Shown here piece after piece: positions 10,376 through 21,427 of a stretch of 33,634 bases of DNA (positions are counted from its first letter, which is position 1; the number at the start of each line of letters is the position of its first letter). The notes beneath the pieces are model-generated. The model saw only the letters and a list, made by a program, of their open reading frames with translations, was not told the DNA's origin and ran no database searches. The translations under genes and the position numbers were made by a program. The stretch is from the NCBI GenBank assembly GCA_034698045.1, contig JAQGAU010000231.1:1-33634 (forward strand), read 5' to 3'. Source of the DNA: Paramacrobiotus richtersi. Lineage: Eukaryota > Tardigrada > Eutardigrada > Parachela > Macrobiotidae.

Positions 10376-10590
10376 CCAGGCTCCGGTCAAATCGGAGCCC
10401 TTGCGGGAAACAGTGCCAAAGCATTGATGCAAACACTGGGCAACACCCATACAATGCTTTTGAAAGTAACAAGATGGGCGTACAATGTCCTTTGTCAGGT
10501 CGCGCGCACAATGACCGGGTGTTGTTTAATATTGTCGAAAAGCGTCAACCCAGATGCCGTCCTCGTAGTTCTGATGTCCGTCAAATTTGT
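10376..10590 (+). pseudogene. Degenerate fragment related to small secreted gene at 28114
   Basis: The stretch CTCCGGTCAAATCGGAGCCC with a following AGTGCCA matches 28202-28240 (CGCCGGTCAAATCG, AGTGCCA), giving SGQIGALAGNSAK against AGQIEGFAQLSAT. GGCTCCG and CGGAGCC form a hairpin around it. Similarity fades downstream, although the frame stays open to about 10594. No signal peptide exon was seen. Confidence 0.3.
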
Positions 10591-10739
10591 ATAGGTGATA
10601 TATGCCCATAAACGTGCACAGAAATAAGGATGATTCTTAACCAGTTTCAGTCGAAAGGAATGACTGTGCAATTTTAAAACGAATCTAATTTCAAACACTG
10701 CCGCAAGCTGTGAAGCTAAGTATTAAGCGCAGTTCATAC

Positions 10740-12780
10740 TACATTCATTTTTGCGCCGTGTGAATCCAGAAGCGAAGCTCGAAAAGACGTTTGATAGGTT
10801 TGTCATTTGCTCGACATACAGCATTCGACAGAACAAAGGTTCGTTTACCGCCTACGATGGTAACCGTCGCTTATTAACTGCCGTGACACAATAACAACTG
10901 CCGCACGTGAGGAGATACGTGTGCCCAGCAGTGTGCGAGGCAATCAAAGAAACGTTTCGGTGCTGCGATACTATCAGAAATAGGAGAGCTGGTATTCTTA
11001 AAAGTAAAGAAGTGCGAGTGTACGGGATTTCCGGTTCGGCTTTTATTTTCCTTCTACCAAAAGTACAGCTGACAGGACTACAACAAAAGCGACAGTATAC
11101 CGGTGCCTGCTAAAGTTTAACCATAACTTGATTACAGAACGCCGAAACGGATGTTACTGGGATGACTGCCTTTTATGTGCCCTCAGATTGCAGTTGTGCG
11201 AAATTCTAGCTGGAGGCTTATCGGTCAATGGTGGAAATTGATGTGGTGACTGATTTCAGTCAATCTGATCAATAACTTAACGTGGAAAACGTAGTCTTCT
11301 ACGGTATTGACTATCGGTCTACCGTAACGAATCAGACCAAATGTACTCTCATAGTGTGACTTTAGTGCACGCGCCCTTTTCTGATTCTTTTGGAGTTTCT
11401 AGGAAACAGGTGCTCGTACATCGAACTGAATAAAAGAGAGAAGCGTACGATAAATCAGATTTTGCTCTGCTGCTGTCTGCTGATCCTCGGCAACTGGATG
11501 GGTTGTAATGGTCAGGAAGGTTTGGTCAAACTCCGAATACTGAATAGCCGAAAAGTATCACAACGGATTTTCTAGGTCACCCCGAGTTGCCACGGTTTGA
11601 TTGCACCCCGGTAACAAATCAGGAATGTGAGGGGAGACCACGGAATAATTGCTGGAGAGGCGTGAAAAGCTGTCTGGCTACCAATCCCGTGCAGTTATTG
11701 CCGAGAACGGTAGCGTTTTTGGAGTGTCATGATAACGCCACTGCTGATGTAAGAAAAGCGCAAAACGTATAACTTGGCAATGATAAGCGAAGGGACGCAG
11801 GAGCAAGATATGTAAATGATGCACACTCTAGTGTCTTTGGAACAAAAAGCTCACAAGGAATTTTTGAGGTCATCACGCACTTAAGCGGTAGGCTGCTCTG
11901 GTTACTGACACGGCAGCTGGTTCGCAGATACCTATCTTACGTTTCCTGTACAATACATTTACAATTTCTTTTTCTGCAGCATTTGCTTCCGATGCAAGCT
12001 GAACAGCCTCTTGTTCTTAAAAAAACGTGCATGCACGTTAACTTTGCAGGACTTCCTGAACACCGCCCAAAGCATCTCCTCCAGCAACATCAATCGAGCC
12101 GTTCTGGTATATCTCCGCGAAAGCAACAGGTCAATTCCACAAATTCTCGAGCCCATAAAGACTCAAATCATTGAGCTGCTCTTCTTCGCATGGAACGACA
12201 AGACTGTCACCTCGAAGATCGGACCACTGCCGAATCTTCTCATGTTGCACTTCGACGGATGCCCCAATCTCATCATAAGGAAAAGGGGTATGTCTTCATT
12301 AACAAACTTGTGAATCATTGACATTTACCTCACCACGATCGAATCAATCGAACCGGGGACCTTTCAGGTCCAAATTCAGGATCTCCCGCATCTGAAATCT
12401 TTACCACTAAAACATTGGTATGAAAGGCTGCTGTGGTCGGTCAACCAATTTTCTACAAGTGAAATCCGGGCTCAGATTCGAAAACTTCACTGCGACTGTG
12501 ACCATGCGTGGTTGAGGAACTGGTTGAGTGCTCGACCTGAGCTGCTGGAAGACCGAGACCAAGGTGAATTGTACGTCATTGGCAACATGCTCAGTCGTCC
12601 TGTACACGATGTGTTTATTGCTGTCGAGTGTGCTTCGCAAAACTTGTCGTATATCGAGAGAGAATCTTCTACAGATCGTTCTCGTCTTAAATTTGCTGTT
12701 AATGCTTCATGCTGAGAGGCATAGAGAATGTTTTAATTAGTGACGTATGGCGTTGTTGGATTTCTTTACTGGCCTAATAA
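10740..12780 (+). repeat. Tandem duplication unit 1 (LRR locus)
   Basis: Collinear with about 13440-16900. Anchors include GAGGAGATACGTGT (10910 and 13610), GCGACAGTATACCGGTGC (11090 and 14302), CAGAACGCCGAAACG/CAGAACGGCGAAATG, GCTGATCCTCGGCAA and all LRR exons. It lacks the two retroelement insertions found in unit 2, so it preserves the empty sites. Confidence 0.85.
11450..12715 (+). pseudogene. Leucine-rich-repeat secreted protein, copy 1, decayed
   Basis: Same exon order as the intact copy at 14766. Three lesions are visible. The start codon position reads ATA (11450). Exon 3 has a net 11-bp loss near its 5' end, which only use of a downstream acceptor (TTTGCAG, exon from 12050) would bypass. 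A TGA at 12311-12313 replaces a CGA of copy 2. There is also a 12-bp in-frame insertion (12368-12379) that begins GT and ends AG. Exon 2 (11576-11748) remains open with conserved cysteines and donor GTAAGA. The C-terminal cap (CDCDHAWLRNWLSARPELL) is well preserved to the stop at 12713-12715. An AATAAA follows at 12775-12780. Preservation of most of the frame suggests recent decay. Confidence 0.75.
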
Positions 12781-13440
12781 ATGTTATTCTTAACTGCTGG
12801 CAAGTTGCTACAGTATATTCCGATGAGCGGTAAAAATACTGATCAAAGACAAACGAACCAAAACCATATCGAAAGTAGCAATTAGGCAGTTGACAACTTT
12901 TCGGTAAGATGTTCATATTATAGCGTAAAAAATTATCTTCCTGTATGTCGTACATTTGCTGATACGTGTTCACCTGTTCTCTCTACTTCCCTTAACTTTA
13001 TCTGACCTTGATCTTGATAGCCGCTCACACTTGCAATTAGCATGGCCGCTTACCGGCCTTGCCAGATCGGAAAATGTTCAGAATCTCATTCTTCTTGCGA
13101 GCTGTTATGATCTGTTTCCTCTTTCTTACGAACGACCGACTTTCCCATTGAATAAACTTGTAACTGCGACCTTCGTGTGTGATTCTGCTACTCCGCATAA
13201 GCCGCGTAACCTTGTGTACCATCATAACAGCCGATAGCATCCTGGTGCGCCGTAAGGCAACCCAGTTTGAGAGGATCTCATTCCTTGTTGTAATATTTCC
13301 TTTCTTTCTGGCGGTAACAATTAACAGACGTGCGGCACTCCTTATACGACACACTAGGTAGTTCACAAAAATAATATAAATTACAATAAGTTAATTTTCG
13401 CCTGCAAGACGAGCAGACGTAATAAACTGTAGGTCAGCAC
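12780..13440. other. Spacer between the LRR duplication units
   Basis: No gene supported. Open frames on both strands are short and mutually antisense, without motifs. Confidence 0.4.
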
Positions 13441-13793
13441 ATTCATTTATGCGCCGCGCGGACCCACAAGCCAAGTTCCAGCAGTCCTTTTTGAAGTTTG
13501 TTTTTTTCCCGTGGCGGGCGACATTCGCATTTCATAGACCATGGGCTCGTTTATCGCCTACAATGGTGACCGCTGTTCATTGACTGCCGTGAAACAACTG
13601 CCGCAACTGAGGAGATACGTGTATTTAGCATTATGTGAGGCAATCAAACTAATGGTTCGGTGCTGCAATACTAACAGAACAGGATAGCATAGCTGGTATT
13701 CAGAAAGGTATAGAAGTGCCAGTGTACGGGATTTCCTTGTTCAACTTTTACATTCCTTTGCCAAAAGCACAACTGTGCATTCAGCTAACAGGA

Positions 13794-14286
13794 ATAATTG
13801 TTTAGTTTAGTTTAGTTTATTCAAGAGCAGACAAACCCGTGGCACTCACAGTCTGGTCGTTAAAGAAATGCAAAACAGAAAGATTACAGAGTTTTAATCA
13901 GAAAGAAGATTATTAGATTTGACACGAGACAAGAATGTTCTAACCGTGCCACACTCCAAAACATTTTGCGAACATTTCATCATGTTGGTAAACAGATCTT
14001 TTATTCTCATCGCCAGGGTTGTCTTTCCAATGCTCCGTTTCGCAGTGACATCGATCCGCTGCTTCCGGCGGATTTCGTACCGTGTGTTCGTATCTTTGAA
14101 CGGGATCAGCTGTTCCATATAGGTCGGCACATTGATGGTCTTCCGGTTCCAGATCTTATATAGCCATACAGCATCCTTTTCCCGCCATCGAAGGAATACT
14201 GGTGTCACACCCAGCGCTCCGTACAGTTCCGGTGTAACCCGTGTACTGTACTCGGTGATGGCTCTATGGGCTGCATCCTGGCGTTT
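13794..14286 (-). mobile_element. 5'-truncated LINE (R1/jockey-like) with target-site duplication
   Basis: Read on the minus strand, a C-terminal reverse-transcriptase fragment starts abruptly at KRQDAAHRAITEYSTRVTPE and continues ALGVTPVFLRWREKDAVW. This matches the R1/jockey-type RAxxxxxxYRTVSxxALxVLxGxxPxxL.xxE module that follows the polymerase domain. The frame ends at TAA 13894-13896, followed by a 3' UTR of about 100 bp that ends in a short tandem tail of AAACT units (13797-13824 on plus). CAGGA flanks it at 13789-13793 and 14287-14291, while duplication unit 1 has a single CAGGA at the empty site (ACAGGACTAC). These are the marks of target-primed reverse transcription. It arose after the duplication. 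Confidence 0.85.
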
Positions 14287-14661
14287 CAGGACTACAGCAA
14301 AGCGACAGTATACCGGTGCTTGCTGAACCATAGCTTGCGTACAGAACGGCGAAATGAATGTTATCATGACGACCGCCTTTAATTTCCTGTTCCCTCACGA
14401 TACACTTTACAGTTGTGCAAAGTTCCGACTGGAGGCTTACCGACCTAGTTATTTGCACTTTTCGGGCAATGGTGTAGTTTGCAATGGTGACTGATTCTAA
14501 TCCATCTGATCGAACACCCTGCGTTAGAAAATTATCAAAGGCAGCATTTTACGGTGATGATTATCGGCCTGCCTTAACACATCACACAAAAAGCACTCTA
14601 ATAATGCGTTCTTGTTCTATCACTGCCCAAAACCTGCCGCATGTCAGGATCATTCGGAATA

Positions 14662-14669
14662 TTTATAAA
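14662..14669 (+). promoter_or_regulatory. Possible TATA box for LRR gene copy 2
   Basis: TTTATAAA lies about 97 bp upstream of the ATG. It falls within a segment not conserved in duplication unit 1, so it may be new to this copy. Confidence 0.3.
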
Positions 14670-14765
14670 CTGATTTTGATGCACCCGCTTTTTTCTGATT
14701 CCGTTTCAGAGTCTGTGAATAGTTGATCAGTATATCGGATCGAAAAAAAAGAAGGAAGCAGTAGG

Positions 14766-16869
14766 ATGGATCAAAATTTCCTCTGTTGCTGTTTGCTGAT
14801 CCTCGGCAAGTGGATAGGTTGTAAAGGTCAGGAAGGTTGGTGAAACTTTGAGTACGAAAAAACCGAAGAGTACGACAACAGCTTTTCTAGGCCACCCCGA
14901 TTTACCGCCGTTTGATGGCACCCCGATAACAAATCAAGAATGTGATGGGCGACCGCGCAATAGCTGTTGGATGGACTCGGAAAACTGCTTGACGCAGCTC
15001 GTGCTGTTACTGCCTAGGACGGTAGCAGTTTTGGAGTGTCATGAAAACGCCACTGCTGATGTAAGGAAAGCGCAAAGCTTATAATTTGGAAATGATAAGC
15101 GAGCGGTCAGCGGACGCAGCGGCAACAAATTGACGTATTCGCTAATTTCCATAGCTCGAAAAACGCAAAGGGCCCTTTAGGGCTGCAGTCACAAGGCTTC
15201 AAGATTCTCTTATATTATGGCATCACACGCACAGCAACACAGAATTTTAATTGTTTTTCACTGTACATCTCTTAAGAGTCAAAGCAGTTGAATATCACAC
15301 AATTACAAAAATACATCGTCCATTTTCTTGGTCGAGTTAACAGTGCCCATAACACCAATGCCGTTGCCCGGCTGAATTTCAACACTTTTGCGCTGCCGCA
15401 AAACTTCCACAAAACAAAATTGACCTGGAGTTTCCGTTATTCTCCCGTATTCTGCGTCCAGTTTCCTTCAGGAACGGCGAAGCTCTCGGACCCCAACATG
15501 CCATTGTCTCAAAACCTATTGGCTGGACGTGGTATCAGTCACTCAGGGCGCTGTGTCTGGTCTCTTTTTGCCGTTCTCGTTGATCCGCTGCCGCTCCACA
15601 GGTAGTGATGGTGCGGGCGATGTAGGAATCAGCACACGTGTCTGCGACAGTGACGTCCCAGACAAACGGTTTCCCTGCTTTACAAAGGCGTAAGCGTCAG
15701 GCCATTTGGACGCTTGCCGTCTCCTCGGTCCAAACCCGGTGGTTCACGTACTGCAGCGATGTTGGCTGAAACATAGTAGTCAGCCAAGGCGTGCACTCCA
15801 AGGCGGGCGACTGGATAACTCCCGTAACTGGAGCAATATATGGACAGGTCATGATATACGTAATACACGAGGAATTCCTACTCGGCGCTCGGGCATTTAA
15901 AGGGTAGCATAAAATGCGGTCTACTTTTCGGAAACATAGTTCTATTGCACGGGTGTTATTAGCATGAACAATGTACATTACGGTACTTCGAAGTACACAG
16001 AAACACGCGCACATACCCAAAGGTTGTCACATCCGCTGTTGGCTGCTCTGAATACTGTCCCGACAATTTGTTCGGAGATACCTATCTTACATTTGCCGTA
16101 CTTCACTGCACCTGTAAATTTTTTGTAGTATTTGCTTGCGGTATTAGCTGACAAGTCTCTACTTTTTAACAAAACTGTGCATGCACGCGTTGAAGATTTA
16201 GCTTTCCAGGACTTCCTGAGCACCGCCAGAAGCATCTCCTCCAGCAACCCCAACCGAGCCGTTAAGGTATTTCTCCACGAAAGCAACATCTTAATTCCAC
16301 AAATTCTCGAGCCTATAAAGAATCAAGTCATTGAGTTGTACTTCTGGGCATGGAAAGACAAAACTGCCACCTCAAAAATTGGATCGTTACAGCTACCGAA
16401 TCTTCTGCTGCTGTACTTCCACGAATGCCATAATCTCGTCATAAGAAAAAGGGATATATCTTCATTTACGAACTTACGAGTCATTAACTTTTACCTCACC
16501 ACGATCGAATCAATCGAACCGGGGACCTTTCAGGATCTCCCGCATCTGAATTCTCTGCCACTGGAAGATTTATATGAAAGACTTCTAAGACTGGCCAACC
16601 AATATTCTACCCCGGAAGTTCGGGCTCAAATTCGAAAACGTCACTGTGACTGTGACTATGCGTGGTTGAGGAACTGGTTGGATGCTAGACCGGAACTCTT
16701 AGATGACAGAGATGAAGGGGAACTGTATGTCATTGGCAACCGGCTCAGTCCTCGTGTACGGAATGCGTTCATTGCTGTCGACTGTGCTTCGCAAAACTTG
16801 TCGCATATCGAGAGAGAATCGTCTAAAGATCGCTCTCGTCTGAAATTTGCCATTAATACTGTATGTTAA
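14766..16869 (+). CDS. Secreted leucine-rich-repeat protein, copy 2, intact
   Basis: Three exons. Exon 1 starts at ATG 14766 (MDQNFLCCCLLILGKWIGC, a signal peptide) and ends at one of three phase-1 GT sites (exon end 14817, 14826 or 14835). Exon 2, 14891-15060, follows TTTCTAG and ends at donor GTAAGG. Exon 3, 16129-16869, follows TTTTGTAG. All joins keep frame, giving about 320-326 residues. After the signal peptide there is a Cys-bearing N-terminal region (NQECDGRPRNSCWMDSENC, then ECHENATAD), then a few irregular leucine-rich repeats (LPNLLLLYFHECHNLVI, FTNLRVINFYLTTIESI, PGTFQDLPHLNSL), then a C-terminal cap of LRRCT type (HCDCDYAWLRNWLDARPELL, later VDCASQNLSHI). This is the usual plan of extracellular LRR proteins; no transmembrane helix or GPI signal is visible, so it is probably secreted. 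The long intron 2 (1068 bp) contains a retroelement fragment absent from copy 1 (about 300 bp intron). Confidence 0.85.
15300..15868 (-). mobile_element. Degenerate reverse-transcriptase C-terminal fragment in LRR intron
   Basis: On the minus strand, across several frames, one can read EPPGLDRGDGKRPNGLTLTP, AGKPFVWDVTVADTCADSYI, a GAAADQRERQKE segment, and QPIGFETMACWGPRASPFLK followed by ETGRRIRENNGNSRSI. These are in the order found in the C-terminal part of a family of animal retroelement reverse transcriptases (EPxGLxRxDGKRPDG, then VWDVTxxDT, then AAA.xxxxK, then ETxGxxGP). Frameshifts and stops show it is dead. It belongs to the same family as the remnant at 1630-1908 and lies antisense within intron 2 of the LRR gene. 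Confidence 0.7.
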
Positions 16870-18390
16870 GAAGCATAAAGATTGTTTTCATTGGTGACGC
16901 TTGTCGGTAGCACGTGCCTAGTGTAGTATTCGAAAAACGGATTTCAAAATCGTTTTTCGTCATGGTACATGCTATACTATTTTTTGACTGTCAAATATGT
17001 TTGTGCAGTTTCGTCAAAATGGTACAAAAGTTTCAAGGTTTAAAATGCATTTTTAAATGAAAATGTCAGTTCTGGTCGGTGCAAACATGCTCGTTAACTA
17101 ATGTGGTCAATGTACATTGTACAGGAACACTAGAAATGCATAACAGCCAAGTTTATAACTGAAACAACTCCAGTCAGATCTGTCAAGGCCACTTTGTGGG
17201 CATAGTTATTTTCTTAACGGTTCCAGCAAACGCACGCCGATAAGTGCGGTTTCTGTCATACGTATTAGTAACTCAAACCATTAGCGAATCTGACGATAGT
17301 GGCAAAGAAAGTTGCAGCGACAATAAGTTAACTGCTTGCTTTTATAAATACATAGCACATATTCTTGATTGACATTTGCGCTGCTGTTCTAACCTGTCAA
17401 AAAGAACTAACAGCAGTTACTGGTTTTAATGGTCAGTCTGAACGTAGCCACACGGCTTATGTCATTTGCACAATGAGCATAACACCACGACTGACCGTTA
17501 TGACTTCGAACGAAGGGGATAAACATTAACTGTAAAAGTACATTTTCGAAAGCAATGCCATATGCATGAGGGTCACACGGTTTGGTGTTTCTGTCCGTCG
17601 GGATGTCTGCCCGGCGGGCTGCCAGTGCCCGGCGGGATAGCCGGTGGTGGTAATGTGTTATTAACAATAAATTATTCAATAACGAATATATTAATTCTAG
17701 TACTGATACTCATATATTAATAATGCTGTTAATATGTATTACATATTTAACAGGGTTTTGGTTGTGAAACGAGAAATGCTCGCGCGCTCGCTTGTTTAAA
17801 GGGAGACCGAACGAAGAGAGAACTTCAGCTAGTTGTTATTCTTGATTGCGGACAAGCTGCGATAGTTTAGTTCGGTTATTAGTAAACATACTGACAGAGG
17901 AAGAACGAAGACCATACTAAAATTAGCAACCTTGCAGTTAGCAACGGTTCGATATTACGTTCAAACTGTATACCTCTTTTACGACAGGATAAAAAAGAGT
18001 TACAAAAATATGGTAGTTTCTGTATATTTTAATAACAAGGTTCAGTGCAGTCCTACGGGGCATCTGCCGGCAACAGACAGCACTTTTACGTTCCGACGCA
18101 AAAGTCAAAGATGCACGGTAAGGGTTCAAACAGGGACACGAGAGAGTAACTACGTACAGGGCGAGGATGATCGATCCGCCGTAAGAACTGGTTGTATTGT
18201 GGTAATCACCAAGTAAAGATAAACTGTGAGAGTATGACTCCTGATCAACTGCGCGTAACAAACCGTTCTCAGCACAGAACTGATGGTACTATCAAATAAA
18301 AACATTTCAGATAAAGGCCTTCAGTTTTCGCACAATGGACAGAGCAATTTGGGGCGCTTGCATGTACAACATACTGTAGCCTAAAAAAAC
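16870..18390. other. No supported gene
   Basis: Contains a short hairpin just after the LRR gene (CGAAAAAC near 16929 pairs with GTTTTTCG near 16957), direct repeats of TGCCCGGCGGG near 17610, and an AT-rich stretch at 17680-17755. Open frames at 17.9-18.3 kb lack motifs. Confidence 0.4.
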
Positions 18391-18397
18391 TACTTAC

Positions 18398-18853
18398 TCT
18401 TTTGAGTGTATCTGCATGCGAAATACCAACCTGATTACGAAGAACATCTGGCACGTGAACATTCTTGATAAACTGGACACGCCCTTCCTTTCCAAAAGCA
18501 TTTCACGCTGCTTCCTCCATCGAATACTTGCTGCCATGGTGTCTGCTGGCGTTGATAAAGGCCTCTGTCTGTTGTGCATAGGTCTGTCTGGTACGACCGT
18601 CAGCCAGTACATACTCCATGGAGAATGTGATAATGCGGTAGCCCCTTGAATCAAACCTTGGCGCGTAGCGAATGGCTTCTTCGGAATGGCTGAAAACAAA
18701 CTCCTGCTCACCGCTCCATGTGATGACCTTTTCGTGACGGCGCTCGGTCCGCGTAGTACCACTGGGCGCGGTTATGGTCACGGTGAGGTCGTCTTCGTTG
18801 GAATACGTCATTCGCCAAGCTATCTGTGGTCGCGGTACAGAACAACCAGCCAT
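18398..18853 (-). CDS. Unknown protein, first exon with in-frame TGA
   Basis: ATG at 18853 opens a frame of 116 codons (MAGCSVPRPQIAWRMTYSNE, then many alternating beta-like segments such as DDLTVTITAPSG, KVITWSGEQEFVFSH, YRIITFSMEYVLADG) that stops at TGA 18505-18503. The same frame then continues open for 35 codons (NAFGKEGRVQFIKNVHVPDV to HADTLKR) exactly to a consensus donor GTAAGT at 18397. Either the TGA is a nonsense mutation in a formerly longer exon, or the downstream segment is chance. No signal peptide. No family recognised, and following exons were not found. Confidence 0.5.
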
Positions 18854-19192
18854 ATCAGAACTGCTTTTTAGGTGTATTGTTCATATATCGTCCAAACGAA
18901 TGGATTAAAAACGAGAGTTTTTGGGACAGAATTTTTGTTTAAACTTTCCAACCGCATTACACCCGCTGCTCCGCGCCCGAACGGACATAAGGCATTGCCG
19001 ATCTATCTTTTCAGTTTACAAGCAATGCAAGAGTGTCATTAACTTTTATCGTTTATCGTTGAAAAGTGATGCCATATCTGTGGAGGCATTTTAAGAAAGG
19101 CCACTACAACAGCCCCAGTGTCAGCCTGGACTTCCGAAGCCGATTAAGCCAGATCCTGATGCCATTCTGTATCCATGGATATCCTTAAATAT

Positions 19193-19224
19193 CTTTTATT
19201 ATTATTATTATTTTGTTTGTTTGT
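19193..19224. repeat. Simple repeats TTA and GTTT
   Basis: A (TTA)n run followed by (TTTG)n directly precedes the polypurine tract of the LTR element. Such runs often mark retroelement ends or slippage. Confidence 0.6.
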
Positions 19225-19238
19225 TGAGAAGGGGGTAA

Positions 19239-19472
19239 TGTAACGGCCTGACACCCGTTTAGCATGATCATGTATAAATATGATGTTAAGTTGATGTACA
19301 GGGCTGACGCCCTGCTATGATAGTTAAGTATGAATACGTTGTAGCCAATATGGCATGATTTATGGATGAAGTGTGGTTTGAGCATTGGGTTGTAAGTCGA
19401 TCTGGAAGAAGGTTCTCAATAAATATCCCCCGCAGCTCTTGCAGTTCGTTTTGGGATATGTCTCCTCTAACA
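19239..19472 (+). mobile_element. LTR of a retrotransposon with adjacent polypurine tract
   Basis: A 234-bp unit starts TGTAACGG and ends CTAACA (TG...CA termini). It contains TATAAATA at 19273-19280 and AATAAA at 19418-19423 in the correct order, plus a small AGGGC/GCCCT stem-loop near 19303. A polypurine tract (GAGAAGGGGG, 19226-19235) precedes it by three bases, as expected for a 3' LTR. No second LTR, primer-binding site, gag or pol lies nearby, so it is a 3' remnant. No target-site duplication was found. The assignment rests on structure alone. Confidence 0.5.
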
Positions 19473-19479
19473 TATTCTA

Positions 19480-20490
19480 GCCCACCTTAGGCAGTATTTA
19501 TCCTATTTAACCCTCGCCCCCTCCGGGCGGTTCGCCACACCGCTTTCGCCCTTCGAAAATGCGCCACAAATTCGACGTTTCGCCCACCGGCTTTTCCTTT
19601 CATGGATTCCTCAAGTTTAATACGGTGCATAAAACTGTTTTTACGCTTTTATTCTGGAGCGACACCGGAGGGAGATACAAGGGCGGTGTGGGACACCGCT
19701 CGAACCGGAAGCATTACGGCTTGCCCAATAACTTCCGGAAAAAATTTTTAGAGACAAATGGGTGATACAAAGTGTTTCCGCGATGGTTTCTGCGCTTATT
19801 AGCAGGAAGAAGCTAAGGAAATAAAATTGCTACACAACAACAGCGCGCTGTTTCTCGGTGATGTTTGAAGTGCGCTTTTTTCTTCGAAATGTGTCCGACA
19901 TAAACAGCCCCCACTCATACAGCCTAATGCGAAACATGCGTCAAATTGAATTAATTCCGATCCCACTGTCACGTTTTTAAGTATCTCATCCCGCACCATT
20001 GTTGCGATTCATGTGACAGTATTCTGCCGTCTACAGGCCTCGATAAGGGATTTCCCCTTGTGCTCTGTATACTTAAAACATTAAACCTAACCAAGCCATA
20101 CATTATTGCTACGCTGCGGGAAGATGAAAGCTTTCGGGTTCTAAGGATTCTGCGCCGTCGAGGTTTTCACCTGCACATCTTGTCCTCTAGTTACGTCTGG
20201 ATAAGAAACGTAAATGTGTGAAGCGAAGTCGTGCACGTCTAATCATTTCGGTTGCTCTATAAAGAAACTGTCTAATATTGTGCCGTTAGAGTTCCTCGTG
20301 TCCTTTATTTTATCAATGCCGATCAAACATCGGTGGACGAGTGCGTATGTATATTTCGTTTTCCAAAAAAACAGCAGAGTTTATGTTATTCGTCAAATAA
20401 TTTAGTATGTCGACTGTTTAACATCCGTCTACTGTCGACGATAAAGACGCAGTCACGGCGCCCTTCAAACTAGACCGGTTCAGAACACGC
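19480..20490. other. No supported gene
   Basis: A G+C-richer patch at 19500-19740 carries an open frame without motifs; the rest is featureless. Confidence 0.35.
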
Positions 20491-20495
20491 GTGAC

Positions 20496-20650
20496 ACGAC
20501 ATCTCGGCGCGTAATGACTCGGCGCGCGACGTCTCGGCGTTGTATCTTAGGCGCCGCAAGGTTTCGGCGCTTTGACCTTTCGGCGACATAACGTCTCGTA
20601 ACTGTAACAGTTCGGCGGTAGCAGTACTTTCGGCGCCACTTTGCGCTTTT
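20496..20650 (+). repeat. Left terminal inverted repeat of the MULE, with internal TCGGCG periodicity
   Basis: TCGGCG (or a one-base variant) recurs about every 14-18 bp from 20503 to 20635. The outer 40 bp match the reverse complement of 24860-24902 best (ATCTCGGCGC, CTCGGCGCGCGAC, TCTCGGCG). Confidence 0.8.
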
Positions 20651-21427
20651 GACTGCCTAACTATCCCAGAATATTAACTGGAAGTCTTCGGACGCCATAG
20701 AGAGTTTCCCCCGTATTTTCATTCTCTCCATATTTATGTGTGCGGATGTTGATTACAAATCTATGTACATATACTTGAATGTATGATACTTTGTATGTAT
20801 ATTATTTTCTGTATCAGACGGTACAGAGATGGCTGCCTTCGTGTTTCCTTTTCTGTATGTTCATCTGTACGGATACTTGTAGCGCAAATTATTGTACCAT
20901 TGCAGTGATTATAACTTCTGTTACAAATAATTAAACGTAGCTGCAACACTTTCAGATAACTAACGGTTTGCGTGACTTGGCCGTTTAGGTGCACTAGAAA
21001 CATGCATGTAGTTTAGCGTGATGTACTGCGCTTTTTAAACGCATTGATAGCAGTATCACAGTATAGTTACCTGTTATCTGCCAGTACGCTTTACTGTTGA
21101 TCGTGCCTGTTAACTTTCTTTACAAAGTAAGTGTGCTAGTTTCTGGCTTTCATAATTTATTCATCAAAAATTCAACTCCAGACAACAGTAGACTGACCAG
21201 AGCAAATTTTATGATGAAAGAAACTTGACTGCCCCACTGGCATAGTTTTCGAGCATTTGTGCCTATACTCATAAAGGAAAAAGTAAAAGTGAGACCTGTA
21301 AACGATCTATGTACAAGATTTCAGTGCACTAGCAAAAATCTGAGGTAATTACAGATTACTTTTTCAGGTGCGCTGACTGCTGAGCATTTTGTAACAGTTT
21401 TTTCAGCTGACGAATTTTGCTTATCGC

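Larger units (their letters stand above)
13440..16900 (+). repeat. Tandem duplication unit 2 (LRR locus)
   Basis: Homologous to 10740-12780 but longer by about 1.3 kb, accounted for mainly by the LINE at 13794-14286 and an insertion of about 800 bp in the long intron of the LRR gene. Confidence 0.85.

Noticed and set aside
12311..12313. TGA in LRR copy 1 as a recoded codon
   Set aside because: Copy 2 has CGA there, and copy 1 also lacks its start codon and has a frame-breaking deletion, so a pseudogene is simpler.
19559..19765. Open frame of 68 codons in a G+C-richer patch
   Set aside because: No motif, no splice sites, no paralogue; cannot be separated from chance.
20503..20640. Regular TCGGCG repeats suggesting a CRISPR or satellite array
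   Set aside because: Matches the inverted end at 24860-24902, so it is a transposon terminus; the period is irregular and there are no spacers.
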